Below, piece by piece: positions 40,850 through 51,400 of a stretch of 64,000 nt of DNA. A program made the position numbers and the translations under genes. This stretch comes from Kineosporia aurantiaca JCM 3230. GTDB lineage: Bacteria; Actinomycetota; Actinomycetes; Actinomycetales; Kineosporiaceae. Within the stretch, counting starts at the first letter, position 1. Every line of letters begins with the position of its first letter. The notes under the pieces are model-generated. The model searched no databases. It was not told where the DNA came from and worked only from the letters and a program-made list of their open reading frames with translations. The stretch is from the NCBI GenBank assembly GCA_000719025.1, contig JODP01000001.1, positions 867,664 through 931,663 of the forward strand, in the 5' to 3' direction.

Positions 40850-40973
40850 AACCCCTACCATCAACCTGACCTGGCGTGGCAAGGTCGTAACGGAACGTGC
40901 GGATCAGCGGAGCCCGAAGCAGTGTGACGGCGCCGAGGTTACGGAGGGGTTCACCGGTGCCCTGGAGGTACGA

Positions 40974-41252
40974 ATGGCCGTCATCACGTCGGTAGTCATG
41001 CTGGCTACCACCAAGAACGACGGACCCACACTCAACTCCAACGGGGTGGTCGAGTGGGGCGTCAAGAACATCATCCCGCTGGTTCTGCTGGTGATCGGGA
41101 TAGGCATCATCGCCTCGGCCCGAAAAGGCAGGATCAGCGACAACGCCAACACCCTGACCAACGTGATGCTGGGCATGGGCGTGATCGCCGGCGCCGCGGT
41201 GCTGTACGGCTTCGCCGGTCAGTTGACGGACCTGGTGTTCGGGAGCGGCTGA
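40974..41252 (+). CDS. Small two-helix membrane protein, first gene of a T4SS-like operon
   Basis: 92 residues from ATG 40974 with GGAGG upstream (40964-40968). Two hydrophobic helices (NIIPLVLLVIGIGIIASA and VMLGMGVIAGAAVLYGFAGQL) with a short basic loop between them. Size and topology fit VirB2/TrbC-type pilins or the membrane subunits that open actinobacterial conjugation-like operons; sequence identity to these is not detectable by eye. The next gene starts 3 bases after the stop. Confidence 0.7.
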   Translation: MAVITSVVMLATTKNDGPTLNSNGVVEWGVKNIIPLVLLVIGIGIIASARKGRISDNANTLTNVMLGMGVIAGAAVLYGFAGQLTDLVFGSG

Positions 41253-41255
41253 GCT

Positions 41256-41636
41256 ATGCGGGTAACGCCCGATGACGAGGTGTACCGGGTCAACACGGTC
41301 TGGCTCGGTCCCAGCGGTCTGACCTTTCCCTGGACCGCCAGGTACATCGCCTATGCGACCTGGCTGGTGGCGTTCCTGCTGATCCTCCTCGTCGAGGCGG
41401 TCACTCCCCTGTCGGTGCACATCCCGCCGATCTGGGAGATCTGCCTCGCCACGCTCGGTACGTACGGGCTGATGGGGTTCATCGACCACGAACGGCCGGC
41501 CAAGGCCGTCTGGCAGACCTTCGTCTCGGACCTCACCGCGCCCCGGCCCGGCCGGGTGCAGAAGTACCGGCTCCAGCCGCGGGTCCGGGTCCGTGACAAA
41601 CGCACCGCCGCCCGGGCACGCAGGGCCAGCAGCTAG
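41256..41636 (+). CDS. PrgI/VirB3-like membrane protein
   Basis: 126 residues. Short N-terminus (VNTVWLGPSGLTFPWTARY), two adjacent transmembrane helices (IAYATWLVAFLLILLVEAV and IWEICLATLGTYGLMGF), then a basic cytoplasmic tail of about 45 residues. This size, topology and position before a VirB4 gene match VirB3/PrgI/TcpE-type subunits. Function as an inner-membrane anchor for the ATPase is inferred. Confidence 0.7.
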   Translation: MRVTPDDEVYRVNTVWLGPSGLTFPWTARYIAYATWLVAFLLILLVEAVTPLSVHIPPIWEICLATLGTYGLMGFIDHERPAKAVWQTFVSDLTAPRPGRVQKYRLQPRVRVRDKRTAARARRASS

Positions 41637-41655
41637 GGAGAGACGCGGCCACCTC

Positions 41656-44571
41656 ATGGGGATCTTCAGCAGCGGCCAGATCCGGGCCGCGAACATGGCA
41701 CTGGCGTTGCGGACGATCGAGGGCAACCTGGCATTTACCGACCAGGCGGCCTGGGCCTGGTTCGCGCTGCCCACCCAACGCTGGGCGTTCCGGGCCGACG
41801 GCGAACGGCTGAACCTGATCATCGACACGGCGACGCGGATGGCCGCCCTGTCCGGACGTCACCTGCACCTGCGGGTGACCTCGCGGCCCTACCCGGCGGC
41901 CTCCTGGGCCCGGGCCCTGGACTCCCGCACCCCCGACCCGCTGCCCGGGGTCGAGGGCAACACCTGGGCCGATCACCTGGTGAGCGCCCAACAGCACGTC
42001 CGGGCCTCGACCATGGCCGAGAAGGAGGTCTACCTCGGGGTCCAGGTCAGTGAACGGTCCCAGGTGGCGAACCTGACCCAGCGCCTGCTGCGCCGCCCGA
42101 CCATGGGTGAGCTGCAGAAGGTGGACAAGGACGCGGCCCTGGTCGCCGAGGCGATCGCGGGTCCCGGGCTGGACGGCCGGCCGGTGACCCCGCGCGAGCT
42201 GGAGTGGCTGATGCGCCGTTCGCTCGGCCTCGGCCTGCCCGCCCCGGGTGCCCTTTCCCCGGTCCAGGACGGTCGCTGGGAGACCGAGGACCTGTACGAG
42301 CTCACCGAGGGCGTGGTGCACGAGGCGGAGCCGTTCGCCCCGACCGTCAAGATCATCCGGCGCGATCCCGGCGGGGCCAACTCGGAGCGGCACGTCAGCG
42401 TCCTCACGGTGGGCCGGGTGGACGAGATCGAGATCCCCGACCCGGCGCACGAGCCCTGGCTGGTGCACGCCGACCGGCTGCCGTTCGCGGTCGAGTGGTC
42501 GATCCGGCTCGACGTGCTGGACGGTGACCAGGCCCTGGACGCGGTGCAGCGGAAACTGCTCGTGGTCCGGGACATGCAGCGGCACTACCGGGACCACGAC
42601 CTGGACGAGCCGCTCGCCCTGGAGCGGCAGGCCCGGCAGGCCCGGGCGATCGAGGACGAGATGTCGACCGGCGGTGACACCACCGCCTCGCGGGTACACG
42701 GCTGGTTCCGGATCGCGGTCTCCGGGTCCACCCAGGAAGAGGCTCTGGAACGGGCCCGGCAGGTGGTCGACACCTACCGCAAGCGCCAGATCACGATCGC
42801 CCACCCGAAAGGGCAGCACGGGTTGCTGCGCGAGTTCATCCCGGGGGAACCGCTGTCGTCCACCGCGTACCGCCGCCGCCTGCCCACGCTGTACTACGCG
42901 GCCGGGGTACCGGCCGCGTCGTCCTCGCTCGGCGACCGGCGCGGGCCGTACATCGGCCACACCGCGGCCTCGAGCCGGCGGGCGGTCATGTTCGACACGC
43001 ACTTCGCCACCGAGGTGCGGGAGACCTCCGGCCTGGTCCCGATCGTCGGCGCCCTGGGCTCCGGGAAGTCGGTCCTGGCCGGCCTGATCACCTACGAAGC
43101 GGTACGCCGGGGCATCACCTCGGTGATGCTCGACCCGTCCGGACCGCTGGCCCGGCTGTGCGACCTGCCGGAGCTGCGCGACCGGGCCCGGCACATCGAC
43201 CTCACCTCGGCACCCTCGGGGACGCTGAACCCGTACGCGGTGGTGGTCCAGCCGCGGCCGGAGGACTACCCGACCCTGGACGCCCTGGAGGAGGCCCGGA
43301 CCCTGGCCGCCCAGGACCGGAAGCTGCTCGCCCTGGACGTGGCCACCATGCTGCTGCCGGCCGGCCTGGCCTCCGCGCCGCGCACCCGGCTCCTGCTGAC
43401 CGAGGCGATCCGGGCCACCAAGGGGGCGCCGCAGACCAGCCTCTGGACGGTGGTCGAGCACCTGGAGTCCCGGCACGACGACCACGCCGCCGACATTGCC
43501 GCCTACCTGCGCGACATGGCCGAGATGCCGCTGGCCCGGCTGTTCTTCCCGATCGGCCCGAGCACCGAGCCGATCCACGACGACGCCGTGCTGACCGTGC
43601 TGACCATGCCGGGCCTGGTGCTGCCGCCCGGATCGGTGCCCCGTGAGCACTGGTCCACCAGCGAGCAGATGGCGGTTCCCCTGCTGCATCTGGCCTCCTG
43701 GTACGCGACCCGGACGATCTACGGCCGGCCCCGGAACGAGCGCAAACTGGTAGCCCTGGACGAGACCCACTTCCTCGGTGAATGGGGCGCCGGGCGGGCG
43801 CTTTTCACCCGCCTCGGCCGGGACAGCCGGAAGTGGAACACCTGCGTCCTGGCCGCCTCCCAGAACCCCGCCGACGTGCTGGGCATGGAGGTCTCGAACT
43901 TCATCTCGGCCGCCTTCGTCGGCCGGATCGAGGACGAACAGGTCGCCGCCGACGCCCTGCGCATGCTGCGCGTGCCGCCCGGCGTCGGCTACGAGGGGGT
44001 GCTGGCCCGGCTCTCCCCCCGCTCCGTCACCGGGACCCGGTCCGGACTGCGGGAGTTCGTCATGCGCGACGTCGACGGAAACGTGGACCGGATGCGGGTC
44101 GACCTGGACCACCTGCCCCAGGTGCTCTCCGTCCTGGACACCACCGCCGCTCCGGTGGCGTCGGCCCGTCCGGCGCCGGCGCGGCCGGTCCGGGAGCCCC
44201 GGACCGACCAGATCGACCTGACCGCGGTGGAACTCGACGCTTCCGGGGCACCGGTGGGCAGCGGGCGCCCGATCGCGAGCGGGGTGGGGTCGTGGGCCTC
44301 CCGGCGCGGCGGGACCAGCTCCGATCCTCAGACCCCACCAGGTGGGTCCCGGCATGCGCTGCCGGTGGGGGCCGGTCGCGCCCGGCACGGCCTGCGGACC
44401 CGGAACGCCGCCTCCACCGGTGAGCACCCGACTCTCGGAACCGGGTCGCACCGGGTCCTGGACCCTTCCCCGGCTACCGGACCGACCAACGGCAACGGCT
44501 GGCCGACCGGTCCGACGGAGAATGGCGCGGAGCGCAACGGGCACGCCGACGAGACCGGCGGACAGCTGTGA
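41656..44571 (+). CDS. VirB4/TraC-type secretion ATPase
   Basis: 971 residues from ATG 41656. N-terminal domain about 1-430. The P-loop GALGSGKSVLAG lies near residue 470 with an HerA/FtsK-like RecA core; Walker B LVALDETHFLGEW is near residue 700; GRDSRKWNTCVLAASQNPADVLG follows as the sensor segment. The C-terminal 130 residues are disordered. VirB4 ATPases energise type IV secretion and conjugation. The gene overlaps the next by GTGA, so both are translated together. Confidence 0.88.
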   Translation: MGIFSSGQIRAANMALALRTIEGNLAFTDQAAWAWFALPTQRWAFRADGERLNLIIDTATRMAALSGRHLHLRVTSRPYPAASWARALDSRTPDPLPGVEGNTWADHLVSAQQHVRASTMAEKEVYLGVQVSERSQVANLTQRLLRRPTMGELQKVDKDAALVAEAIAGPGLDGRPVTPRELEWLMRRSLGLGLPAPGALSPVQDGRWETEDLYELTEGVVHEAEPFAPTVKIIRRDPGGANSERHVSVLTVGRVDEIEIPDPAHEPWLVHADRLPFAVEWSIRLDVLDGDQALDAVQRKLLVVRDMQRHYRDHDLDEPLALERQARQARAIEDEMSTGGDTTASRVHGWFRIAVSGSTQEEALERARQVVDTYRKRQITIAHPKGQHGLLREFIPGEPLSSTAYRRRLPTLYYAAGVPAASSSLGDRRGPYIGHTAASSRRAVMFDTHFATEVRETSGLVPIVGALGSGKSVLAGLITYEAVRRGITSVMLDPSGPLARLCDLPELRDRARHIDLTSAPSGTLNPYAVVVQPRPEDYPTLDALEEARTLAAQDRKLLALDVATMLLPAGLASAPRTRLLLTEAIRATKGAPQTSLWTVVEHLESRHDDHAADIAAYLRDMAEMPLARLFFPIGPSTEPIHDDAVLTVLTMPGLVLPPGSVPREHWSTSEQMAVPLLHLASWYATRTIYGRPRNERKLVALDETHFLGEWGAGRALFTRLGRDSRKWNTCVLAASQNPADVLGMEVSNFISAAFVGRIEDEQVAADALRMLRVPPGVGYEGVLARLSPRSVTGTRSGLREFVMRDVDGNVDRMRVDLDHLPQVLSVLDTTAAPVASARPAPARPVREPRTDQIDLTAVELDASGAPVGSGRPIASGVGSWASRRGGTSSDPQTPPGGSRHALPVGAGRARHGLRTRNAASTGEHPTLGTGSHRVLDPSPATGPTNGNGWPTGPTENGAERNGHADETGGQL

Positions 44572-46847
44572 GGCGGCGGCGGTTTGCCTACGTCGCCCTG
44601 GCCGCCTCCGCACTGGTCCTAACCGCGGCAGTGGGTGCTCCGGCGGCCTTGGCGTCTACCACGCCCCGAGCCGCATCGGCCCAGAACGCCGCCGTCGGTA
44701 GCGGATTTGTGCATACGTCCGGCCTCGGCGTCGCTTCCCGCGGCAACACCACGGCAGCCGGCCTGCTCAGCGCGCCAGCTGTCCCGCTGGTGGACTGCAC
44801 GGAGGCCCCGGTGCCGGAGGTGCCCGGGCGGGGCGTGGTCGGTTTCTTCGAGTCACCGCCCAAGACCCTTCCCCCGGACGCGGATCCGTTCGCGGAGAAC
44901 TCCAAGGTCTCGATCTACGAGATCTACGGTTACGCCGGCGTGCGCTGGAACACCTACGACCTCGGCTGTGGCTCGGACATCGTCCGGAACCCGGATGCCG
45001 CCATCGGTACCGCGATCGGCAACTGGATCCTCGAGGTCCCGACCACCATGGTGGCGGCCACCGGTGCGGTTCTGGACGCGGCATTTACGCCTGACTTCCT
45101 CGGGGTGTTCGATCCGCTGATCACCAACGTGGTCGACACCCTGCAGCGCACCGTGTTCGAGCGCTGGGCCTTCGTCGTGGTGGCCGCTCTCGGCCTGCTG
45201 CTGATCTGGCGCTCCCGGCACGCTGCCCTCGCTTCTTCCGCGGGAGCGATCGGTTGGGCCCTGTTCGTCATGGTGCTGGTCACCATGGTCCTCCGGTGGC
45301 CGCTGGTAGCCGGGCACGCCGCCGACCAGACGGTCGCGACCACGCTGTCGACGGTCTCCAGCGGCCTGAACGGAAAAGCCGCGGACGGGTCGTCGGACGC
45401 CGGGACGGAAGCCACCGCCGGCATGCACCAGTCCCTGCTGTATGAGTCGTGGCTCGGAGGGACTTTCGGGAGCACGGACTCGGACGTGGCCAAGAAGTAC
45501 GGCCCGGTGATCTTCGACTCCACGGCTCTGACCTGGCGCGAGGCCGCGATCCTGGAATCCGACCCGCAGCAGGGCAAAAAAATAATTAAGGCCAAGGAAC
45601 AGACCTTCGAAGCTACCGCGTCGAAGATCAAGTCCGAGGACCCGGACGCCTACGAGTACCTCACCGGCAAACGCTCCGACAGCCGAGTCGGCTACGCCAT
45701 GCTCGCCCTCTTCGCCACCCTCTGCACAGTGCCGTTCCTGTTCGTAGCCGGTCTTCTGGTGCTCGGCGCGCTGATCATCGTCCGCTTCGGCGTCATGCTC
45801 TTCCCCGCATTCGCCACCCTCGGCCTGTTCCCGACCATGCGCACCCTGGTCACCGGGATCGGCAGCACCGTGGCCGCAGCCCTGATCAACGCCATGGTCT
45901 TCGGCATCGGAGCGTCCGTCACCGTCCTCGGCATGGGCGTGCTGCTCTCACCGACGAGCGGAACCCCGGGCTGGCTCAGCATCATCCTGATGCTCCTGCT
46001 GACCATCGTGATGTGGGTCGCCCTCCGGCCGTTCCGGCGCCTGACCCAGATGGTCTCGACCCGCGAGAACCACTTCGCCACCGCCACCGGCGGTGCCTCC
46101 ACCACCGCCCGGGGCGCGGCCCGGGCCAGCAGCCGGATCCTCACCGGCGCGCTCAGCACCTTCCTCGGGGTCTCTGCGGCCCAGCGGGCGAACCCGGCCA
46201 ATGCAGTGGCCGAGGCCCAGGCGGCCGAGGGGCGGGCGCCGCAGCGGGTGGAAGCCATCAGCAACTACCCGGTCCCGGTGGTGGCCGAAGGGGCGGCCCC
46301 GGTGGCCACCACCGGGCCGGCGCCGGCGGCCCTCAGCAATGCGGTCACCGTCAATGCCAGTCAGGTCACGGTGGTCCGCAACCAGCCGACGACAGCAGGC
46401 CAGGGTGCTCCCGCGGCCCCGGTCGAGGGCGAGATCTACGCCCCCGCGGCCGGCAACCGGGTCGAATCAGCCACGCTGAACGGGGGCGGTGCGGGGCGGG
46501 CCGCCGGCCGCGCTGCCGCCCGAGCCGCACTTTCCGGCTTCGGAAGCCCAGCGGAACCGGCCCCGACCGGATCCGGTGAGGCAGCCGGCCGTTTCGAGAC
46601 CGCCACAGGCCGGGGCGGCAACCGCCCGACCCCGGCCGGACGCGAGTTCGCCGCCGAGCCGCCGGTCCCGGTGGGTGGCGACGGCTGGCGTCCCCAGGAC
46701 GACGGGGCCCCGGTGGTGCGGCCGGGCGACCGCGGTTTCCAGCGTCTGGAGAGCGAGCCCGCCGACACCTTCGACAGCGAGTTGGACGAGGTGTTCCGCC
46801 CGCACCGATCCGGGACCGACGCGGACGACCGCGCCCGGCAGCGGTAG
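44568..46847 (+). CDS. Polytopic membrane protein (VirB6/TrbL-like position)
   Basis: 759 residues from GTG 44568. N-terminal signal-like segment (AYVALAASALVLTAAVGAPAALA), a periplasmic-type region with a few cysteines, then about six transmembrane helices between residues 190 and 500 (for example FVVVAALGLLLIW, ALFVMVLVTMVLRW, VPFLFVAGLLVLGALIIV, GWLSIILMLLLTIVMWV). A 260-residue Ala/Pro/Gly-rich cytoplasmic tail follows. Size and placement after VirB4 fit VirB6/TrbL scaffolds. Codon use stays similar to the neighbouring genes, so a recent foreign origin is not evident. Confidence 0.75.
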   Translation: MRRRRFAYVALAASALVLTAAVGAPAALASTTPRAASAQNAAVGSGFVHTSGLGVASRGNTTAAGLLSAPAVPLVDCTEAPVPEVPGRGVVGFFESPPKTLPPDADPFAENSKVSIYEIYGYAGVRWNTYDLGCGSDIVRNPDAAIGTAIGNWILEVPTTMVAATGAVLDAAFTPDFLGVFDPLITNVVDTLQRTVFERWAFVVVAALGLLLIWRSRHAALASSAGAIGWALFVMVLVTMVLRWPLVAGHAADQTVATTLSTVSSGLNGKAADGSSDAGTEATAGMHQSLLYESWLGGTFGSTDSDVAKKYGPVIFDSTALTWREAAILESDPQQGKKIIKAKEQTFEATASKIKSEDPDAYEYLTGKRSDSRVGYAMLALFATLCTVPFLFVAGLLVLGALIIVRFGVMLFPAFATLGLFPTMRTLVTGIGSTVAAALINAMVFGIGASVTVLGMGVLLSPTSGTPGWLSIILMLLLTIVMWVALRPFRRLTQMVSTRENHFATATGGASTTARGAARASSRILTGALSTFLGVSAAQRANPANAVAEAQAAEGRAPQRVEAISNYPVPVVAEGAAPVATTGPAPAALSNAVTVNASQVTVVRNQPTTAGQGAPAAPVEGEIYAPAAGNRVESATLNGGGAGRAAGRAAARAALSGFGSPAEPAPTGSGEAAGRFETATGRGGNRPTPAGREFAAEPPVPVGGDGWRPQDDGAPVVRPGDRGFQRLESEPADTFDSELDEVFRPHRSGTDADDRARQR

Positions 46848-46895
46848 GACGCCGGCAGATGCGTTCCCTCGGCCCGATCCTGGTGGCAGGTTCCG

Positions 46896-47408
46896 ATGCA
46901 GACTGATTTCCGCACCTGGCTCTTCGCCAGCCCGCGCCGGCTGGTGGTGGTCAGCCTGACCGCGATCATCCTGATCTTCGTGGCCGGCAGCACCCTGTTC
47001 GGTAACGACGGGGCCAGCGGCAGCAGCAGCGACCCGGCCGGCTCCGCCCCGGCCGCCGTCTCGACCAGTGCCTCGGTGCCGGAGTCGAGCGCCTACGTCG
47101 GGACGGCGGTGAACTTTGTGAAGCTCTGGGCCGAGCTCGGGCCCGGGGAGACCAAGCAGCAGTGGCTGGCCAAGCTCACCCCGCTGTCCACCCAGGACTA
47201 CGCCAGGGCGCTGTCCACCACCGACACGGCCTCCCTGCCCGGCGTCCCGCCGACCGGCGAGCCGTCCGTGCGGTTCCTCGCCGACGACTCCGCGATGATC
47301 GCCGTTCCGCTCTCGAACGCATCGTCGGTGCTGGTCACCGTGGTGTCCGGGGAAGGCACGGCAGATCCGGTGGTGTCCGACGTGCAGCCCAACACCGGGG
47401 ACAACTGA
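46896..47408 (+). CDS. Bitopic membrane protein (VirB8/TcpC-like candidate)
   Basis: 170 residues. A short cytoplasmic start, one transmembrane helix (LVVVSLTAIILIFVAGSTLF), a Ser-rich linker, then an outside domain (about 65-170) with AYVGTAVNFVKLWAELGPGETKQQWLAKLTPLSTQDYARALS and final strands. The helix then strand pattern resembles the NTF2-like fold of VirB8/TcpC. Four bases separate it from the next gene. Confidence 0.65.
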   Translation: MQTDFRTWLFASPRRLVVVSLTAIILIFVAGSTLFGNDGASGSSSDPAGSAPAAVSTSASVPESSAYVGTAVNFVKLWAELGPGETKQQWLAKLTPLSTQDYARALSTTDTASLPGVPPTGEPSVRFLADDSAMIAVPLSNASSVLVTVVSGEGTADPVVSDVQPNTGDN

Positions 47409-47412
47409 GCCG

Positions 47413-48444
47413 ATGGCCCGCAAGCTCCCGCTTCGGGTGGTCGTGGCGCTGGTCGCCGTCCTCACCATTCTCGGCGTCGGCCTGGTGCTGGTACCGGCCA
47501 TGATGATGATGAGCATCGCCGGGGTCTCGGAGGACGACGCCACCGACGGCACCCTGAGCGCCGCCTGCACCCCGGTCTCGCAGACCGGCAACACCGATGT
47601 GGCCCTGGACAAGGCGCAACTCGCGAACGCCCAGACGGTGATCGAGACCGGGGTCACGCTGAAGGTGCCGAGCGAGGGGCTCGTGGTCGCCGTGGCCACC
47701 GCGTTGCAGGAGTCGACGCTCCGCAATCTGGAGTACGGGGACCGGGACAGTCTCGGCCTGTTCCAGCAGCGCGCCGGCTGGGGTTCGGTGGCGGCCCGGA
47801 CGGATCCGGCCACCGCCTCGCGAATGTTCTACACCGGCGGCCGCGGCGGCCAGCCCGGCCTGCTGGATGTCACCGGCTGGCAGTCGATGGACGTCACCCA
47901 GGCCGCCCAGTCGGTGCAGCGGTCGGCGTTCCCCTACGCCTACGCCCGCTGGGAGTCGCTGGCCGGCTCCCTGGTCGCGTCCGTGGTCGGGGACCGGGCG
48001 CTGGGCTGTGACCAGAACGTGGTCGGCGCCGACCTGCCGGACAGCGTGATCGGCACGTTCCTGCGGGTCGCCCTGGAACAGCAGGGCGCCCCCTACGTCT
48101 GGGGCGCGGTCGGTCCGGCCGCCTTCGACTGCTCCGGCCTGGTGGTCTACTCCTGGCAGAAGGCTGGGCACCCGCTGCGGATCCGCACGGCAGCGCAGAT
48201 GTACGACAACTCCACGCTGCTCGAACCGGGCCAGGAGAAACCGGGTGACCTGATCTTCAGCGCGCTCGGCGAGCGCGGCTCGGCCGGGCACGTGATGATC
48301 GTGGTGAAACCGGGGACCGCGGTGGAGGCTCCGAAGACCGGCGACGTCGTCAAGATCATTCACTACACGGTCGACAACGTGCACATGAAACTCGGCCGCC
48401 TGAACGCCTCAGCATTCGCCGACGACCGGGCCGTGGCCGCCTAA
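47413..48444 (+). CDS. Lysozyme-like and NlpC/P60 cell-wall hydrolase
   Basis: 343 residues. One N-terminal transmembrane helix (VVVALVAVLTILGVGLVLVPAMMM). A lytic-transglycosylase-like part (about 80-175) has VAVATALQESTLRNLEYGDRDSLGLFQQR with a catalytic Glu. The NlpC/P60 domain (about 215-330) has the nucleophile in FDCSGLVVYSW and the His in GSAGHVMIVV. Such bifunctional hydrolases (TcpG-, VirB1-like) open peptidoglycan for secretion machines. It is the last gene of the operon; the TAA stop lies in the terminator stem. Confidence 0.88.
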   Translation: MARKLPLRVVVALVAVLTILGVGLVLVPAMMMMSIAGVSEDDATDGTLSAACTPVSQTGNTDVALDKAQLANAQTVIETGVTLKVPSEGLVVAVATALQESTLRNLEYGDRDSLGLFQQRAGWGSVAARTDPATASRMFYTGGRGGQPGLLDVTGWQSMDVTQAAQSVQRSAFPYAYARWESLAGSLVASVVGDRALGCDQNVVGADLPDSVIGTFLRVALEQQGAPYVWGAVGPAAFDCSGLVVYSWQKAGHPLRIRTAAQMYDNSTLLEPGQEKPGDLIFSALGERGSAGHVMIVVKPGTAVEAPKTGDVVKIIHYTVDNVHMKLGRLNASAFADDRAVAA

Positions 48445-48480
48445 AAGCCCAGAAGGCCCGGAAGGCTCAGAGCTTTTAGG
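48440..48480. terminator. Terminator containing both stop codons
   Basis: Arms CCTAAAAGC (48440-48448) and GCTTTTAGG (48472-48480). The hydrolase TAA (48442-48444) lies in the left arm and the stop of the convergent giant gene (48476-48478) in the right arm. Works in both directions, with a T-run on each side. Confidence 0.7.
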
Positions 48481-51400
48481 GTTCGGGCGGGATCAGCGCA
48501 GGAACCCGCCCGTCCGCCGTCCGCATCAGTTCCACGGTGATCACCGTGTCGTCCATGATCGCCACCGCACCCCCCATCGCGGCGTCGTTCCCCTCCCCCC
48601 GCGCCGCCTGGGCCGAAGCCTGGCTCAGCGAGCGTTCGACGGCCGGCCAGTCCACCGCCGCCCAGGCCGGCCAGGTCTCCGGCTCGCCGGGCAACCGCAC
48701 GGTGAGACGCCCCCGGAAGGTGCGGCCGTTCGCCACCTCCATCGTCACGAACCAGACGTCGATCTTCTCCATCGAATCCCCGTACGAGTACCCCTTGGGC
48801 CCGTACACCTCCAGCGCCCGGGCGAGGTTGCGCAGGGTCTCCCGCAGCACTCCGGGCCGGTCCGGCGTGCGCAGGAACACCTGCAGCAGAAGGCGTTCCT
48901 TCAGGGTGGAGGAGCCGTCCAGGGTGCGCGCGCTCAGCCGACGGTCGACCGCCACGATCAGCCGGTCCGAGGGCCGCATCCAGCTCTGCAGGGCCACCCG
49001 CAATGAGCCGTCCACGCCCGCCTCGAGCGGTGACACCCGGCGGTCCCGCCCGACCAGGAACAGCACGGTCTGACCGTAGACCGCCTCCACGGTCAGACCG
49101 GCCAGCTCGAAATTGGGGGCCCGGGTGGCCAGTCCGGTCAGCACGTCGCGCAGCAGGCCGACCCGGGAGTGCGCGGTCAGGACCAGGGTGCGCCAGTTGC
49201 GCTCCGGGTCGCTGGCCGCCTCGTCGTCCGGGACCACGTCGAAGTCCTTGTCGCTCAAGGGCTTCGAGGAGGGCAGGGCGGGCAGCGGCCGCTGTTCGGC
49301 GTTGATCTGGACCAGCACCGACAGCCGGCCCGCACCGAACGTCATCCCGTCCATCCGGTGCACCCGGTACAGGAACGACCCCAGGCCCCGCAGCGAGTCA
49401 CCCCGGCGAAAGGTCACCCCGACGCTGAGCTGCATCCAGCGCAGGGCCGGACCGGAGTACCCGGGCGGCGGCGCGGCCGGCAACTGCACGCTGCCCACCT
49501 GGAAGTTGTAGCGGGCGGCGGCCGAGACCACGGCCATCACCGGATGCCGGGCCAGGGCGACGGCCACCGGTTCCACCGGGAGACCGATCATGATCTGCAG
49601 CAGCCACTCCGGTGGTTCCTGCGGCGCCACCCGGTCCGGGTCGAGCGGAACCGGGGCCACCACGTCGTCGCTGTCCTCGCCCGACAGGCGCCAGTCGTCC
49701 ACCGGCTGGTCCCGGAACACCAGATAGGTCATCGCCCGGCCGGCGGTGGCGGCCTGCACCGCACCGAGCAGGTTCACCCGCTCCGCGGTGATCGCCAGTG
49801 GCCGGGCCTCCGGGGTCTCCGGCAACGGCCCCGGCGTGTTCAGGAACCGCACCAGCGAGCGCCGCGCGTTGCGGGTCAGCCCGGTCATCGTCATCGGGCC
49901 GACCCTGGTCTGGCTGCGTTCCAGCAATTGGAGCAGTTGCCCCTCCCCGGCCGGCCGGGTCACCACGTAGGCGAACGCGTCCCGGCCGAGCAGCAGGGCC
50001 TCGGTGATCAGGGCCCGGCTGCGCCGCCCCCGGAGCATGTCCACCCGGGCGTAGTCCGGTGAATAGGCGCTGGTCACCCGCATTCGGGCGGACCGGTGGC
50101 GCCGTCCCGGGCGGGAGCTGAGCGGCTCGGTGCGGCGGAACCGGAGCAGCAGCAGGGCCTGGACCACGAAGGCGGTGACGGCGGACACCGCGGCGAAGCG
50201 CAGTGGCAAGAGGGCCAGGGCCATGGCGAGCAGGACGGTGGGCAGCACCGAGCCGAACATCAGCCAGTAGGTGGCCCGGGTGAGCAGGCCGCGCAGGGTG
50301 AAGGCGTGCCCAAGTTCCACCCGGCCGGCCAGCACCGCGGAGAACAGCGTGAGGATGGTGGCCAGCACCTGCACGGCGTTCTGCCCGGCATCGTCGTCGT
50401 GCGGCGGGTGGACGGCGATCAGCAGGCAGAGCACCCCCAGCACGGCCAGGTTCAGGCCGCCGGTGTAGCGGGCGACGTCGGACACCTCGGACAGCGCCAG
50501 GTCGGCCTCGATCCGGGCGCGGATCGGCCGGGCCCGGATCGCCAGGTCGTCCACCGCCCCGGCCCGCAGCATCACCAGGTTCACGCTGGCGGTGTTGACC
50601 TCGACCCGGCGGCGCATCCAGCGCGGGAACCAGGCCCCGGAGTCCCAGGCCCGCCAGACCTGGGCCATGCCGTCGCCGAGCACCCCGGTGGCGCGCACCC
50701 GGTCCAGGTGCCCGCGCAGTTCCCGGAGGTGGTCGTCGAGCTGACGGGTCAGCTGCTCCCGGGTGGGCCGGCGCGGCGTGCGGGCCAGCCGGTCCCTCAG
50801 GCGCTGCGGTTCACCGTCGTCGGCGTGCACGACGTGCGTCGCCTCGACCAGGTAGTACCGCAGACTGTCGAGCGCGGAATCGACCTTGTGCAGCGCCATC
50901 TCGGCGATCTGCACGTCCACCCAGGAGGCCGGCCGATCGGCCGGCAGGTGCTGCGGGAACAGCCTGCGCATCAGCGCCTCGAGGCGCTCGAACGGAGCCG
51001 GCAGCTCGACGTCGATCCGGCCCTGCACCCGGTCCCCGTGGCAGACCACCCCGTCCGGCAGCACCAGCCGGAACTGCCGGTCGGCGTGCGCGGTCGGGGC
51101 GAGCAGGTCGATGCTCAGCAGCGCGCGGGGCTGGAACCAGGCCCGCCCCTGGCGGACCAGCCGCCGCGCGGGCACGTGCACGGTGTACGACATCGGCCGG
51201 CCCTGGTCCTCGACCGCGATCACCACCAGCGTGGTCCCGATCAGCGCGTCCAGGATCTCCCCGACGTGCGAGCCGAGCACCGGCCGCAGCCGGCCCCCGT
51301 CCTCTAGCCAGGAGTCCAGCGAGATCGGGCCGGTGATCGGGCCGGTACCCCGGTCGCCGGGAACGCTCGGGCCGGTGAGCACCTGCATGACCTCGGTGTC

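Noticed and set aside
40974..48444. Integrative conjugative element
   Set aside because: No relaxase, coupling ATPase, integrase, excisionase or att repeats at the borders; flanks are housekeeping genes and base composition is even.
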